From the NCBI GenBank assembly GCA_021785655.1, contig JAJYET010000021.1:1-40361 (forward strand): 40,361 bases of DNA, written 5' to 3'. The stretch is from a bacterium. GTDB lineage: Bacteria > Chloroflexota > Dormibacteria > Aeolococcales > Bog-877. Shown here one piece after another: positions 22,873 to 32,395 of the stretch. The first letter of the stretch is position 1. Each line of letters begins with the position of its first letter. Under the pieces are notes generated by a model, which saw only the letters and a list, made by a program, of their open reading frames with translations, was not told where the DNA came from and ran no database searches. Both the position numbers and the translations under genes were made by a program.

Positions 22873-23814
22873 GTGACCCCTTCCAGGCCGGCTCCTCGGG
22901 TGGTGGTCACCGGGGGGGCCGGGTTCATCGGGACCCATACCGTGGCGCTCCTCCTCGCGGAGGGGGCCAAGGTGCTGGTGATCGACGACCTTCGCCACGC
23001 CTGTGGGGTTGAGGTCCCCCCGGAGGCGGACCGGGTGGAAGCGGAGATCTCCACCCCGGCAGCCCTCCAGTCCCTGGCCCGCTTCCAGCCCACCGCCGTG
23101 CTCCACCTGGCGGCGCAGGGTGGGGTGAGCCGGTCGCTGCGCGACCCGGCAGGGGACGCCCTCAACAATGTCGTGGGCACACTCGCCCTGCTGCGGGCGG
23201 TGGTGGACGCCGGACGGCCCCGGTTCGTGTTCGCCTCCTCCGGAGGAGCCATATACGGGCGGGCCAGGCGTCTCCCCACGCGGGAGACGGCTCCGGCGCG
23301 CCCGCTGGCCCCGTATGGCGCCGCCAAGCTGGCTGGCGAAGGATACCTCGGGATGTTCCAGAGGACCTTCAAGCTGTCGTACGCGGCCCTGCGCTATGGC
23401 AACGTCTACGGGCCGCATCAGGACGGGACCGGGGAGGCGGGCATGGTGGCGATCAGCTGCCGCCGTGTGCTGGATGACCTGCCGCCGCGCGTGACCGGGA
23501 CCGGGGAGCAGACCCGCGACTTCGTGTACGTGGGGGACGTGGCCCGCGCCAACGTCTTGGCGCTTGCAGCCACCGTCCAGGGGCCGATCAACATCGGCAC
23601 CGGACGCCCCACCTCGATCATGACGGTGGCCAGGGCGCTCACCGCCCTGGGGGGGCTGCAAGCCGAACCCGAGTTCGTGCCGGCGAGGCCGGGCGAGGTC
23701 CCCGCCAGCTACCTCGACCCGGCGCGAGCTCAAGCCCGGCTGAGCTGGAGTCCGCAGGTCGCCCTTCAGGAAGGACTCGCCCTCACCCTGGAGAGCTTCC
23801 GGAGGTCCGCCTAG
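22873..23814 (+). CDS. NAD-dependent sugar epimerase/dehydratase
   Basis: A 313-residue short-chain dehydrogenase of the extended, UDP-glucose 4-epimerase-like type. The Rossmann loop GGAGFIG is at 14-20, an acidic residue follows in 'VIDDLRH' (NAD), and 'HLAAQGGV' is typical of the family. The catalytic pair is in 'YGAAKLAGE' (Tyr-x3-Lys). 'RYGNVYGPHQDG' and 'RDFVYVGDVARAN' form the substrate region. It likely converts a nucleotide-activated sugar, such as UDP-glucose to UDP-galactose, for surface glycans. The GTG start is supported by TACCAT 6 nt upstream; upstream in-frame starts would overlap the divergent gene. Its end overlaps the convergent GT2 gene by 32 nt. Confidence 0.9.
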   Translation: MTPSRPAPRVVVTGGAGFIGTHTVALLLAEGAKVLVIDDLRHACGVEVPPEADRVEAEISTPAALQSLARFQPTAVLHLAAQGGVSRSLRDPAGDALNNVVGTLALLRAVVDAGRPRFVFASSGGAIYGRARRLPTRETAPARPLAPYGAAKLAGEGYLGMFQRTFKLSYAALRYGNVYGPHQDGTGEAGMVAISCRRVLDDLPPRVTGTGEQTRDFVYVGDVARANVLALAATVQGPINIGTGRPTSIMTVARALTALGGLQAEPEFVPARPGEVPASYLDPARAQARLSWSPQVALQEGLALTLESFRRSA

Positions 23815-24577
23815 GCGGTGGTGCCCAGGTCCGGGCCAACTGCCAGCGCAGCTTGACCAACTCGCGAACCGCCCTCAGGATCGGTACCAGCCGCCCCCCC
23901 GACCTGACCCCCGCGATCCGCGGGTGGTGGGTGAGCCCCACCTGGGTCACCCGCAGCTCCGCCCTCCTGGCCTTGAAGTAGATCTCCGTGTTCAGCAGCG
24001 CCGAGCGGGCCAGGATGGGGTGGGCGGCCACCAGCACCTCGCGCCGCATCAGCTTGAAGCCGCAATCCACGTCCCGATAGCGCACCCCGTAGAGGACCCG
24101 GACGAAGAGGTTGAAGGTCCTGCTCACCACGGAGCGGTGCCAGGGATCGGCGCGCCGCAGCCGGAATCCCGCCACCAGGTCGGCGCCCTCGGCCTCGGCG
24201 GCCAGCCGGCGGAGATCGGCGGGGTCGAACTGGCCGTCGCCGTCCATGAAGGCCACCCAGTCCCCTCGTGCCGCGCGCAGGCCGTCCGCCACGGTCACCC
24301 CGTACCCTGACTTGCGCTCGTGCCTCACGACTCGCAACCTGTCGGCGCTGGCGCCCATGGCCCGGCGGGCCTCGTCGACGGTCCGGTCAGTGCTGCCGTC
24401 GTCCACCAGCACCACCTCGAAGGCCTCGGCCACCTCGTCCAGCGCCCGGAGTGCTCCGCCCACCACCCGGGGCATGTTGGGCGCCTCGTTGTGGGCGGGG
24501 ATGACCAGGCTCACGAGCCCTCGGAGGCGGATGGGCCGCCCGGGATCCGAAGAGGCGGGCTCACCCGGGCCGCTCAT
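23783..24577 (-). CDS. GT2 family glycosyltransferase (dolichol-phosphate mannosyltransferase-like)
   Basis: A 264-residue GT-A fold enzyme. 'SLVIPAHNEAPNM' opens the domain (about 23-35), 'VDDGSTDRT' is at 58-66, and the metal-binding DxD is in 'MDGDGQFDP' (about 111-119). 'DVDCGFKLMRREV' and 'NTEIYFKARR' are typical of the polyprenyl-phosphate sugar synthases. No membrane helix is present, as in the shorter DPM1 form. It probably loads mannose or glucose onto undecaprenyl phosphate, making the donor used by a GT-C enzyme such as the one at 21177. It starts 11 nt after nuoN with GGGAGGGGGAA upstream, so it may be the last gene of the complex I transcript. Confidence 0.9.
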   Translation of the reverse strand: MSGPGEPASSDPGRPIRLRGLVSLVIPAHNEAPNMPRVVGGALRALDEVAEAFEVVLVDDGSTDRTVDEARRAMGASADRLRVVRHERKSGYGVTVADGLRAARGDWVAFMDGDGQFDPADLRRLAAEAEGADLVAGFRLRRADPWHRSVVSRTFNLFVRVLYGVRYRDVDCGFKLMRREVLVAAHPILARSALLNTEIYFKARRAELRVTQVGLTHHPRIAGVRSGGRLVPILRAVRELVKLRWQLARTWAPPPRRTSGSSPG

Positions 24578-24588
24578 TCCCCCTCCCT

Positions 24589-26133
24589 TCAGCCGTGGAC
24601 GACCGAGATGCCCTGGAGGAGGGTGTAGATGAGGGCAGGGAAGATGCCCAGCACGATGGTCCCAGCCCCCGCCAGGGCCACAACCAGGACCGCGGGCCCC
24701 ACGGCGGTTGGCGCCGCCACGGCGGTGCCCGCGGGCGACACGGACGCCACCTCGAACTCCTCAAGCGATCCGACGTCGGCCGCGGGGGCGTACATCTTGA
24801 GGATCACCCTGAGGTAGTAGAAGAGCGAGACGGCGGAGGTCAGGACCCCCCAGATGGCCAGCGCCAGCTGCCCGTCATGGATGGCCGCGGAGAAGAGGAA
24901 GAACTTCCCGAAGAAGCCCACCGTGAGGGGGAATCCCGCCAGCGACAGCATGAACAGGGCCATGAGCCCCGCCAGCACCGGCTCCCGCCGGCCCAGGCCC
25001 GCCAGCTCCGAATAGCGGTCGCAGTCCTCTCCCCTCCGACTGAGGATGGTGACTACGGCGAAGGCTCCGGTGTTCATGAAGGCGTAGGCGGCCAGGTAGT
25101 AGAGCGACGCCTGGGTGCCATCGGGGCGGCCCAGCGCCACCCCGATCATGATGTAGCCCGCCTGAGCGATGCCCGAGTAGGCCAGAAGGCGCTTGATCGA
25201 GGTCTGGGCCACCGCCACCACGTTGCCATAGATCATGGAGACGATCGCCACCACCGCGATGGGTACCGTCCACTCGGCCCGATAGGGCGCCAGGGTGGCG
25301 GAGAAGAGGCGCAGGAAGACCGCGAAGGCCGCCACCTTGGTGGCGACCGACATGAAGGTGGTCACCACCGCCGGGGAGCCCTGGTAGACGTCGGGGGTCC
25401 ACCAGTGGAACGGCGCCGCGGACACCTTGAAGGCCAGGCCCACCGCCAGAAGGCCCACCCCGGCCAGGACCATGGGGTCGATGTGCCCGGAGGTCGCGCC
25501 CTGGAGGAGAAAGGCGTGGATGGCGGTCAGCGAGGTGTGGCCGGTCTCCCCGTACAAGAGGGCCATCCCGTACAGGAGAAAGCCCGAGGCGAAGCCGCCC
25601 AGCAAGAGGTACTTCATCGCTCCTTCCTGGCTGCGCTGGTCGTCGCGGGCAAAGCCGGCGAGGACGTACAGGGGGATGGAGAGCAGCTCGATGCCCAGGA
25701 AGATGACGATCAGGTTGAGGGCCCCGTCCAGCACCAGCATCCCGGCCACCGAGGCCAGCAGCAGGATGTAATACTCGCCCTCCGCCAGACCCCGGCGGCG
25801 GAGGTACCCGGGGCTCAGCACCACCACCGCCAGGGCGGTGATCAGCACCACGAAATCGGCAAAGAGAGCGAAGCGGTCGTTGGCGTAGGCTCCGTTGAAG
25901 ACCACGATGGGGCCGGAGTTGGCGACCCACTGCCCGATGGCGGTCCCCAGGGCGGCCAGCAGGAAGAGTCCGGTCAGTCCCGCCAGCCACACCTCCTGGT
26001 GGCGGGGGCGGACCAGGTCCCACATCAGCACCGCCACCGCCCCTCCCCCGACGATCAGGATGGGCAGGATCCCCAGGAGGTCGCCAGCCGGGACGAAGTG
26101 GAGCGGGTAGCCGGGCGCGGTGGCGGCCGTCAT
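24589..26133 (-). CDS. nuoN: NADH-quinone oxidoreductase subunit N
   Basis: A 514-residue antiporter-like membrane subunit of complex I with about 14 helices, one of three proton-pumping modules. The conserved charged residues are visible: a Glu in 'LGIELLSIPLYVLAGF', and Lys in 'KYLLLGGFASGFLLYG', 'FKVSAAPFHWWTPDVYQG' and 'SIKRLLAYSGIAQAGY'. The length is typical. A polar insertion before the last helix (around 465-490) is rich in Ala, Val and Glu. It starts in the nuoM stop (ATGA overlap) and ends the nuo run. The GT2 gene follows after 11 nt. Confidence 0.96.
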   Translation of the reverse strand: MTAATAPGYPLHFVPAGDLLGILPILIVGGGAVAVLMWDLVRPRHQEVWLAGLTGLFLLAALGTAIGQWVANSGPIVVFNGAYANDRFALFADFVVLITALAVVVLSPGYLRRRGLAEGEYYILLLASVAGMLVLDGALNLIVIFLGIELLSIPLYVLAGFARDDQRSQEGAMKYLLLGGFASGFLLYGMALLYGETGHTSLTAIHAFLLQGATSGHIDPMVLAGVGLLAVGLAFKVSAAPFHWWTPDVYQGSPAVVTTFMSVATKVAAFAVFLRLFSATLAPYRAEWTVPIAVVAIVSMIYGNVVAVAQTSIKRLLAYSGIAQAGYIMIGVALGRPDGTQASLYYLAAYAFMNTGAFAVVTILSRRGEDCDRYSELAGLGRREPVLAGLMALFMLSLAGFPLTVGFFGKFFLFSAAIHDGQLALAIWGVLTSAVSLFYYLRVILKMYAPAADVGSLEEFEVASVSPAGTAVAAPTAVGPAVLVVALAGAGTIVLGIFPALIYTLLQGISVVHG

Positions 26134-27899
26134 GGCAGGCTCCCGGCGGCGGTGCGCCCGCTCGCCAGCGCCGGGTCGGTGGCCGTCTGACGGTTAGCCG
26201 CCTGCACGTACTGGGCGGCGCTGAAGCGCCCGTAGCGGATGACCGGGGCGGGATACACCCCGAGGACCAGCATCAGAGCCACCAGCGGGACCAGGGCCAC
26301 CACCTCGACCGGGCCCACGTCCAACCGTCCCAGCCGGCGGGACACCGCCTGGAGCTGCTCGGGAACCGCCTCCGTCCCCGGCAGGCGGAGCTCGCCCTGG
26401 GTCAACCCCTGATACAGCCGGAGCATGTACCAGCAGGCCAGGATCACGCCCAGGCTGGCCAGCACTGCCCAGACCGGGCTGGCCTGGAAGGCGCCCAGCA
26501 GGATGAGGAACTCCCCGACGAAGCTGTTGAGCAGTGGCATGCCCAGCCCGGCCAGGGTGACCACCAGGAACAGCCCCGCCAGTACCGGCATGGGGCGCGC
26601 CAGCCCGCCCAGCTGCGACAGGGTGCGGGTGGCGAACCTGGACTCGACCACCCCGACGCAGATGAACAGGGCGGCGATCACAATGCCGTGGTTGACCATC
26701 TGGATGATCGCTCCGTTGAGCCCGTCCACGTTGAGGGCGAAGATCCCCAGCACCACGAAGCCCAGGTGGCTGATGGAGGCGAAGCCCACGATCCGTTTGA
26801 TGTCGGTCTGGGCCAGCGCCGCCAGCGCGCCGTACAGGATGCTGGCGATGGCCAGGCCCAGCATGAGGGGCTGGAAGGTGTGGCTGGCCTCCGGGAAGAG
26901 GGTGAGGTTGTAGCGGATGAGGCCGAACGCGCCCAGCTTGCTGACGATCCCGGCGAAGAACACCAGGAAGGGGGTGGTGCCGGAGCTGTAGGCGTCGGGC
27001 AGCCAGCTGTGGAAGGGGACGAGCGGCACCTTGATGGCGAACGCCAGGGCGAAGGCCAGAAATAGCCACTCCTGGGGGTTGAGCAGGGAGAAGCTGTGGC
27101 CGAACAGGCTGAAGGTGGTGGCCTGGGTGGTGTGGACCAGCGACTGGGCGGCGATCAGGGTCGGCAGGTCGAAGGTGTAGACGCCGGTCTGGGCGCCGGT
27201 GATGAAGTACACCCCGAAGATCGCCAGCAGCATGAAGAGGCTGCCGGCGACGGTGTAGATGATGAACTTGAGCGCGGCCCGGCCCCGGTTGCCATCCCCC
27301 CACCCGATCATGAGGAAGTACAGGGGGATCAGGGCGGCCTCCCAGAAGAAGTAGAAGAGGATCAGGTCCAGAGAGGTCAGCACCCCGAGCACCCCCACCT
27401 CGGAGAGCAGCATCAGGACCGCGAACGTGCGCAGCCGCGTCTCCCGCTGGGAGAGGACCACCGCCGCCACCAGGAAGAGGAGCGCCGCCAACGCCATCAG
27501 CCAGACCGCGAGTCCGTCCACCCCCAGGTGGTAGGAGAAGTTGATCGGCGGCGGAGCGGCCTGGTTGAAGGCGGAATTGCCCTCGTTGAAGGCCAGGTGG
27601 AGGTGGGACAGCGATGTTCCCGACTGCAACCAGTTGACCTGCTCCTGGAACTGGAAGGTTATGGGCGAGTGGATCGCGGAGAGAGATTGGCCGTTGGCCG
27701 TCCCGCTGAGCTTGGAGGCGGCCGAGGGGGGCACCGCGAGGTAGGCCACCAGGACGACGCAGGTGAGGCCCAGGGTGAGGGCCGTCACCGCCATCAGAGC
27801 GAGGCGGATCGCCCGGGCCCGGGAGGACGGGATGGCCAGGATGGCGACCGCCCCCGCCAGGGGCAGGAATAGGGTGACCGAGAGAATCGGCCAGCTCAT
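26130..27899 (-). CDS. nuoM: NADH-quinone oxidoreductase subunit M
   Basis: A 589-residue antiporter-like proton-pumping subunit of complex I with about 14 helices. Landmarks are a Glu in 'FFWEAALIPLYFLMIGWG', Lys in 'AIKVPLVPFHSWLPDAYSS', 'TDIKRIVGFASISHLGFV' and 'VNHGIVIAALF'. It is somewhat longer than the usual 500 or so residues because of an extended N-terminal loop between helices 2 and 3 (about 60-120) rich in Ser, Asn and Gln, which should face outward. The ATG overlaps the nuoL stop (ATGA), and its own stop overlaps nuoN, so translation of the three pump subunits is coupled. Confidence 0.96.
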   Translation of the reverse strand: MSWPILSVTLFLPLAGAVAILAIPSSRARAIRLALMAVTALTLGLTCVVLVAYLAVPPSAASKLSGTANGQSLSAIHSPITFQFQEQVNWLQSGTSLSHLHLAFNEGNSAFNQAAPPPINFSYHLGVDGLAVWLMALAALLFLVAAVVLSQRETRLRTFAVLMLLSEVGVLGVLTSLDLILFYFFWEAALIPLYFLMIGWGDGNRGRAALKFIIYTVAGSLFMLLAIFGVYFITGAQTGVYTFDLPTLIAAQSLVHTTQATTFSLFGHSFSLLNPQEWLFLAFALAFAIKVPLVPFHSWLPDAYSSGTTPFLVFFAGIVSKLGAFGLIRYNLTLFPEASHTFQPLMLGLAIASILYGALAALAQTDIKRIVGFASISHLGFVVLGIFALNVDGLNGAIIQMVNHGIVIAALFICVGVVESRFATRTLSQLGGLARPMPVLAGLFLVVTLAGLGMPLLNSFVGEFLILLGAFQASPVWAVLASLGVILACWYMLRLYQGLTQGELRLPGTEAVPEQLQAVSRRLGRLDVGPVEVVALVPLVALMLVLGVYPAPVIRYGRFSAAQYVQAANRQTATDPALASGRTAAGSLP

Positions 27900-29899
27900 G
27901 TGAGCCTCAGCCCCATCAGCACCACCCCCAGGACGGCGAAGAAGAAGAACCAGAGCGCGTAGTCCTTGAGGAACCCGGTCTGGAAGGTCCGCAGGTCGGC
28001 GCTCAACTGGGCCACGGCGTCCCTCACCCCGCCCACCGCCGAGTCGAACACCCCGGGCTCCAGGACCCGCCGCACCCCGGTGGCCACCGCCAGTGCCGGC
28101 GTCACCAGCGCGGCGTCGTACACCTCATCCCAGTAGAACTTGCGGAAGGAGAGCTGATAGAGCCAGGGCAGGTGCGCCGGGATCAACTCCCGGGACAGCA
28201 CCTGCTTCCCGTACACCGCCCAGGCCACCCCGAGGCCCAGGAGGCTCAGCAGGACGCCCACGAGCAGGGCCAGCCCATCCACCAGGGCGCTGGCATGGGC
28301 CGCCGGGATGCCGACCACCGGTTGCAGGAAGGCTCGGAACAAAGTCACCGGCGCGAAACCGGCGAAGTCGATGTTGAGGAACCCGACGACCGTGGAGAGG
28401 CCGGCCAGCACCAGCACCGGGAGCAACATCACCAAGGGCGCCTCGTGGGCGTGCTGGGCGTTCTCGGACCTGGGCTCTCCGGTGAACGCCACCCAAACGA
28501 CCCGGAAGATGTAGAAGCTGGTGAGCACGTTCACCGACACGCCTATGACCCACAGCCAGGGCACCGCCGGCCCGAGGGCCAGCCCCTGCCCCAGGAGCTC
28601 CTCCTTGCTGAAGAAGCCAGCGAAGATCGGGATGCCCGCCAGGGCCAGGGAGCCAGCGGCAAAGGCCACGAAGGTCCACCGCATCCGCCGGCGCAGTCCC
28701 CCCATCACCCTGATGTCCTGGTCGTCGTGCAGGGCATGGATGACATTCCCGGCGGCCAGGAAGAGAAGCGCCTTGAAGCAGGCGTGGGTGAAGAACTGGA
28801 ACATTCCCGCGGAGTAGGCGCCCACGCCGACCGCGAAGATCATGAGCCCGATCTGGCTCATGGTCGAGTAGGCGATCACCCGTTTGATGTCGAACTGGGT
28901 GCAACCGATGATGGCGGCCATGAGGGCGGTGCCGATCCCCACCACCGCCACCAGCCCGGCCGCCACCGGCGCCTGCTGGAAGACCGGGTGGAACCGGGCC
29001 ACCAGGTAGACACCGGCGGTGACCATGGTGGCGGCGTGGATCAGCGCCGACACCGGGGTTGGACCCTCCATGGCGTCGGGCAGCCAGGTGTGAAGCGGCC
29101 ACTGCGCCGACTTGGCCGCGGCACCCAGGAAGAGCAGGATCCCGATGGCGGTCACCATGCCCCCGCCGACCGGCCCCAGGCCGCCATGGAAGTGGGCCCC
29201 GGGCCCGACGTTGGCGAAGATGGTCTGCAGGTCCACGGTGTGGAGGAGCCGGCCGGATGGGCCCCTCAGGTTGAGGAAGATGAGGAAGGCCGCGAGGACC
29301 AAGCCGACATCCCCGATCACCTGGGTGACGAAGGCCTTGCGCCCCGCCACCACCGCCGAAGGCCGCTGGTACCAGAAGGCGATCAGGGCGTAGGAGGCGA
29401 AGGCCACCATGGCCCAGCCGATGATGAGGAACACCATGCTGTTGCTCATCACCAGGACCAGCATGCTGGTGATGAAGAGGTTCATGAGGGCGAAGAAGCG
29501 GTTGTAGCTCGGGTCCTCGGCCATGTAGCCCACGCTGTAGACGTGGATCAGCCCCCCGATCCCAGTGATCACCAGCATCATCAGGACGGCCAGGGGGTCG
29601 ATGCGCACGCTGAAGGCGGCGCTGAGGCCCGTGTGGGCGGACACGCCGGATCCGGCACCTACCGACGCGTTGAGCCAGCTCCAGAAGGTGACCGTCACCC
29701 CGCGGTGGGACGGGCTCTGGGCGAGCATGGTGGCCAGAAGGACCAGGGTGGCCACGAAGGCCCCCAGCACCGATCCCGGCCCCAGGTAGGTGACGACCCG
29801 GCGCGGCAGGCGCCCGGCCGTCGCCGCGTTGACGGCGAAGGAGGCGGTGGGGAGCCCCAGGACCACGGCGCTGAGCACCAGGGTGAGCTGGGGGTTCAC
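27896..29899 (-). CDS. nuoL: NADH-quinone oxidoreductase subunit L
   Basis: A 667-residue distal proton-pumping subunit of complex I. It has the antiporter core ('[16 protein letters not shown]', '[18 protein letters not shown]', '[18 protein letters not shown]', '[18 protein letters not shown]') and, at the C-terminus, the long lateral helix region and last membrane helix (about 500-667) that clamp along the membrane arm. The length is in the normal range. The start is GTG within the nuoK stop (GTGA overlap); the end overlaps nuoM (ATGA). No broken motif is seen. Confidence 0.96.
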   Translation of the reverse strand: MNPQLTLVLSAVVLGLPTASFAVNAATAGRLPRRVVTYLGPGSVLGAFVATLVLLATMLAQSPSHRGVTVTFWSWLNASVGAGSGVSAHTGLSAAFSVRIDPLAVLMMLVITGIGGLIHVYSVGYMAEDPSYNRFFALMNLFITSMLVLVMSNSMVFLIIGWAMVAFASYALIAFWYQRPSAVVAGRKAFVTQVIGDVGLVLAAFLIFLNLRGPSGRLLHTVDLQTIFANVGPGAHFHGGLGPVGGGMVTAIGILLFLGAAAKSAQWPLHTWLPDAMEGPTPVSALIHAATMVTAGVYLVARFHPVFQQAPVAAGLVAVVGIGTALMAAIIGCTQFDIKRVIAYSTMSQIGLMIFAVGVGAYSAGMFQFFTHACFKALLFLAAGNVIHALHDDQDIRVMGGLRRRMRWTFVAFAAGSLALAGIPIFAGFFSKEELLGQGLALGPAVPWLWVIGVSVNVLTSFYIFRVVWVAFTGEPRSENAQHAHEAPLVMLLPVLVLAGLSTVVGFLNIDFAGFAPVTLFRAFLQPVVGIPAAHASALVDGLALLVGVLLSLLGLGVAWAVYGKQVLSRELIPAHLPWLYQLSFRKFYWDEVYDAALVTPALAVATGVRRVLEPGVFDSAVGGVRDAVAQLSADLRTFQTGFLKDYALWFFFFAVLGVVLMGLRLT

Positions 29900-30201
29900 T
29901 CGGACATCTCGCTGAGTTCGTCGAGGTCGAGGCGCCGCCCGCTGCGGTAGACGCCGGTGATCAGCGCCAGCCCGACCACCACCTCACTGGCGGCCACCGC
30001 GATCACGATGAGGGCGAAGACCTGGCCGGCCATGGTGTGGGTGTAGCGGGCGTAGGTGACCAGAGCGAGGTTCGCCGAGTTCAGCATCAGCTCGATGCAC
30101 ATGAAGACCACGATCGGATTGCGGCGCACCAGGACCCCGGCCGCCCCGATGCCGAACATCGCGGCTGACAGGATGAGGAAGCCGGGGAAGAGCCCGCTCA
30201 C
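29896..30201 (-). CDS. nuoK: NADH-quinone oxidoreductase subunit K
   Basis: A 101-residue, three-helix membrane subunit of complex I, homologous to MrpC. The two functional glutamates are visible in '[16 protein letters not shown]' and in '[13 protein letters not shown]', which belong to the proton path between NuoJ and NuoN. The length is exactly typical. The GTG start lies in the nuoJ stop (GTGA), and its own stop overlaps nuoL in the same way. The last ten residues ([10 protein letters not shown]) are acidic. Confidence 0.96.
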   Translation of the reverse strand: MSGLFPGFLILSAAMFGIGAAGVLVRRNPIVVFMCIELMLNSANLALVTYARYTHTMAGQVFALIVIAVAASEVVVGLALITGVYRSGRRLDLDELSEMSE

Positions 30202-30731
30202 GCGAGCTGCCTCCGGCGTCGGGAGAGGTACACCGCTCCCACGGCCGCCACCAGGAGCATCAGCGAGGTCACCTCGAAGGGAAGCAGGTAGGTGGTGAAG
30301 AGCTGGTCGCCGAGGGTCTGGACCTGACCGTGGGCGTTGACTGCCGCCGGTGAGAACGGCCCCAGGGCGCCGTGCAGGCGCCCATGGGCCCCCACCGTGA
30401 TCCCATTGAGGGTGAGGCGCCCGATGAGGAGCGTGAACGCCACCGCGCCAACCCCGCCGAGCAAGAGGCGCAACTCCACCGACCGCAGCCGCTCCTCCGC
30501 CCCCGGAGACAGGAGGGCGATGATGAAGACGAAGAGCACCATCACCGCGCCGGCGTAGACGATGATCTGGACGGCGGCGATGAACTGGGCGTCGAGGAGC
30601 AGGAAGAGCACCGCCAAGGCCACCATGTTGAGCACCAGGCTCATCGCCGAGTAGATGGTGCGCTGGCTCAGCACCACGCCCAGGGCTCCCAGGAAGGCGA
30701 TCACCGCCGCCAGGCCGAAGATCACGCTCAC
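30198..30731 (-). CDS. nuoJ: NADH-quinone oxidoreductase subunit J
   Basis: A 177-residue membrane subunit of complex I with five helices. '[23 protein letters not shown]' and '[20 protein letters not shown]', which contains the pi-bulge helix important for coupling, identify it. A periplasmic loop (about 115-145) is polar and variable, as usual. The GTG start overlaps the nuoI stop (GTGA), and its own stop overlaps nuoK. The length is typical for actinobacterial-type NuoJ. Confidence 0.95.
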   Translation of the reverse strand: MSVIFGLAAVIAFLGALGVVLSQRTIYSAMSLVLNMVALAVLFLLLDAQFIAAVQIIVYAGAVMVLFVFIIALLSPGAEERLRSVELRLLLGGVGAVAFTLLIGRLTLNGITVGAHGRLHGALGPFSPAAVNAHGQVQTLGDQLFTTYLLPFEVTSLMLLVAAVGAVYLSRRRRQLA

Positions 30732-31303
30732 TCCGACCCTCCCCTCCGGCCGGGGATCGGAGCCCTCAGCCCGGGTGCCGACCCGGCGGGGCCGGCGTGG
30801 CTCGACCCGGCCCCTCTCAGGCTGGGCTGGGAGGCGGCCTGGCCGAGACCGGGGGCGACGGCGACCGGGAGTGGCTGGAACCCGGGCCAGGCCTCCAGGA
30901 GGTCGTCCTTGGTGGCCACCAGACGCTCCCGCTTGTAGTCGACCAGGTCCAGTCGGGGGCCGAGGGTGATGGCCTCGGTGGGGCAGGCCTCGGCGCAGTA
31001 GCCGCAGTAGATGCAGCGCATCAGGTTGATCTCATAGCGGATCGCGTAGCGCTCCCCGGGCGAGACCGGGTGCTCCGGATCGTTCTCCGCCGCCTGCACG
31101 TAGATGCAGCCCACCGGGCAGGCCCCGGCGCACAGCTCACATCCGATGCACTTCTCCAGCCCGTTGTCGTAGCGATGGAGGATGTGGCGGCCGCGGTGCC
31201 GCGGCGGGACAGGACGCTGCTCCTCGGGGTACTGGATGGTGATGGGCGGGCTCACCATCTCCCGCATGGTGGTGCGCAACCCCCCCAGCAGCTCACGGAA
31301 CAT
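30728..31303 (-). CDS. nuoI: NADH-quinone oxidoreductase subunit I (2x[4Fe-4S])
   Basis: A 191-residue peripheral-arm subunit of complex I that carries clusters N6a and N6b and passes electrons to NuoB. Two CxxCxxCxxxCP motifs are complete: Cys52, 55, 58, 62 and Cys97, 100, 103, 107. A conserved '[20 protein letters not shown]' segment precedes them. The C-terminus after about residue 145 is an extra tail of some 45 residues rich in Gly, Ser, Pro and Arg, unlike the core, and probably disordered. The ATG lies 33 nt after the nuoH stop with a GGAGGTGAG ribosome site; its stop overlaps nuoJ. Confidence 0.96.
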   Translation of the reverse strand: MFRELLGGLRTTMREMVSPPITIQYPEEQRPVPPRHRGRHILHRYDNGLEKCIGCELCAGACPVGCIYVQAAENDPEHPVSPGERYAIRYEINLMRCIYCGYCAEACPTEAITLGPRLDLVDYKRERLVATKDDLLEAWPGFQPLPVAVAPGLGQAASQPSLRGAGSSHAGPAGSAPGLRAPIPGRRGGSE

Positions 31304-31336
31304 AGGAGCTCACCTCCGGGCGGCGGATCTCGGGCC

Positions 31337-32395
31337 TCACCGCAGTGCCACGAAAACGCTGGTCAGCATCAGGTTGGCCAGGCCAAGTGGCAGCAACACC
31401 TTCCAGCCGAACTGCATGAGGCGGTCGTAGCGCAGCCGGGGGAAGGTCCAGCGCACCCACATCATCAGGAACAGCAGCAGGGCCACCTTGGCCACGAACC
31501 AGATCGGGCCCAGCCAGTTGGGCAGGAAGAAAAAGGGTGCCATCCAGCCGCCCAGGAAGACCACGGTCGCGATGGAGCAGACGGTCACCATGTTGATGTA
31601 CTCGGCCATGAAGAAGAGGCCGAACCGCATCCCTGAGTACTCGGTGTGATAGCCCGCCACCAACTCGGCCTCGGCCTCGGGAAGGTCGAAGGGCAGCCGA
31701 TTGGTCTCCGCCAAGGCTCCGGTGAAGTAGAGCAGGAACCCCATCGGTTGGAGGAACACGAACCAGAGGGAGTGCTGCTGGTTGACGATGGTCTCCAGAT
31801 TGAGGGAGCCGGCCAGCAGGACGGGCCCGATGAGGGCGAAGCTGACGGCCATCTCATAGCTGATCAGTTGGGCCGAGCTGCGCAGGGCCCCGAGCAGGGG
31901 GTACTTGGAGTTGCTTGCCCAGCCTCCCAGGAAGATCGCGTACACCCCCAGCGAAGTGATGGCGAGGATGAAGAGCAGGCCGATATTGAGGTGGGCCAGG
32001 TCCCAGTGCAGCGGGTAACCACCGGGGCACGAGGCCGAGAGGGGCCCGGCGCCGTGAGTCCCGGCGATGCAGATCGTCTGGTCGATGGGGATGACCGAGA
32101 AGGCGAACAGCGCCGCGCAGGCGGCCAGGGCCGGGGCCAGCAGGTAGAGGAAGTTGTCCCGCCCCTCCGGCGCCACCTTCTCCTTGGTGAACAGCTTCAC
32201 TCCGTCTGCCGCCGGTTGCAGGAACCCGAAGGGCCCCACCCGGTTGGGGCCGTAGCGGAGCTGGATCCGCGCTGAGACCTTGCGTTCCGCCAGGGTCAGG
32301 TAGGCGAAGGCCGTCATCAGGACGAAGATGATCAGGACACCCTTGACCACCGCCACGACCACCGCCAGCAGGACCGAGGTCGCCGCGGCGCTCAC
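31337..32395 (-). CDS. nuoH: NADH-quinone oxidoreductase subunit H
   Basis: A 352-residue membrane subunit of complex I that forms the quinone chamber at the junction of the arms, with about eight helices. 'LAERKVSARIQLRYGPNRVGPFG', the loop facing NuoB/NuoD, and 'ALAETNRLPFDLPEAEAELVAGYHTEYSGM', with its acidic cluster, are complete. I prefer the GTG at 32395, which overlaps the nuoG stop (GTGA) and follows GGGGAGGAGG. An ATG 15 nt upstream in frame would place that ribosome site inside the gene. A loop near 115-140 has two extra Cys in an outward segment. Confidence 0.96.
   Translation of the reverse strand: MSAAATSVLLAVVVAVVKGVLIIFVLMTAFAYLTLAERKVSARIQLRYGPNRVGPFGFLQPAADGVKLFTKEKVAPEGRDNFLYLLAPALAACAALFAFSVIPIDQTICIAGTHGAGPLSASCPGGYPLHWDLAHLNIGLLFILAITSLGVYAIFLGGWASNSKYPLLGALRSSAQLISYEMAVSFALIGPVLLAGSLNLETIVNQQHSLWFVFLQPMGFLLYFTGALAETNRLPFDLPEAEAELVAGYHTEYSGMRFGLFFMAEYINMVTVCSIATVVFLGGWMAPFFFLPNWLGPIWFVAKVALLLFLMMWVRWTFPRLRYDRLMQFGWKVLLPLGLANLMLTSVFVALR

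Noticed and set aside
24595-26190. 531-codon plus-strand frame opposite nuoN, and similar frames opposite nuoL, nuoG and nuoF
   Set aside because: They are His/Gln/Glu/Gly-rich reverse images of membrane and iron-sulfur subunits and carry no family motif.
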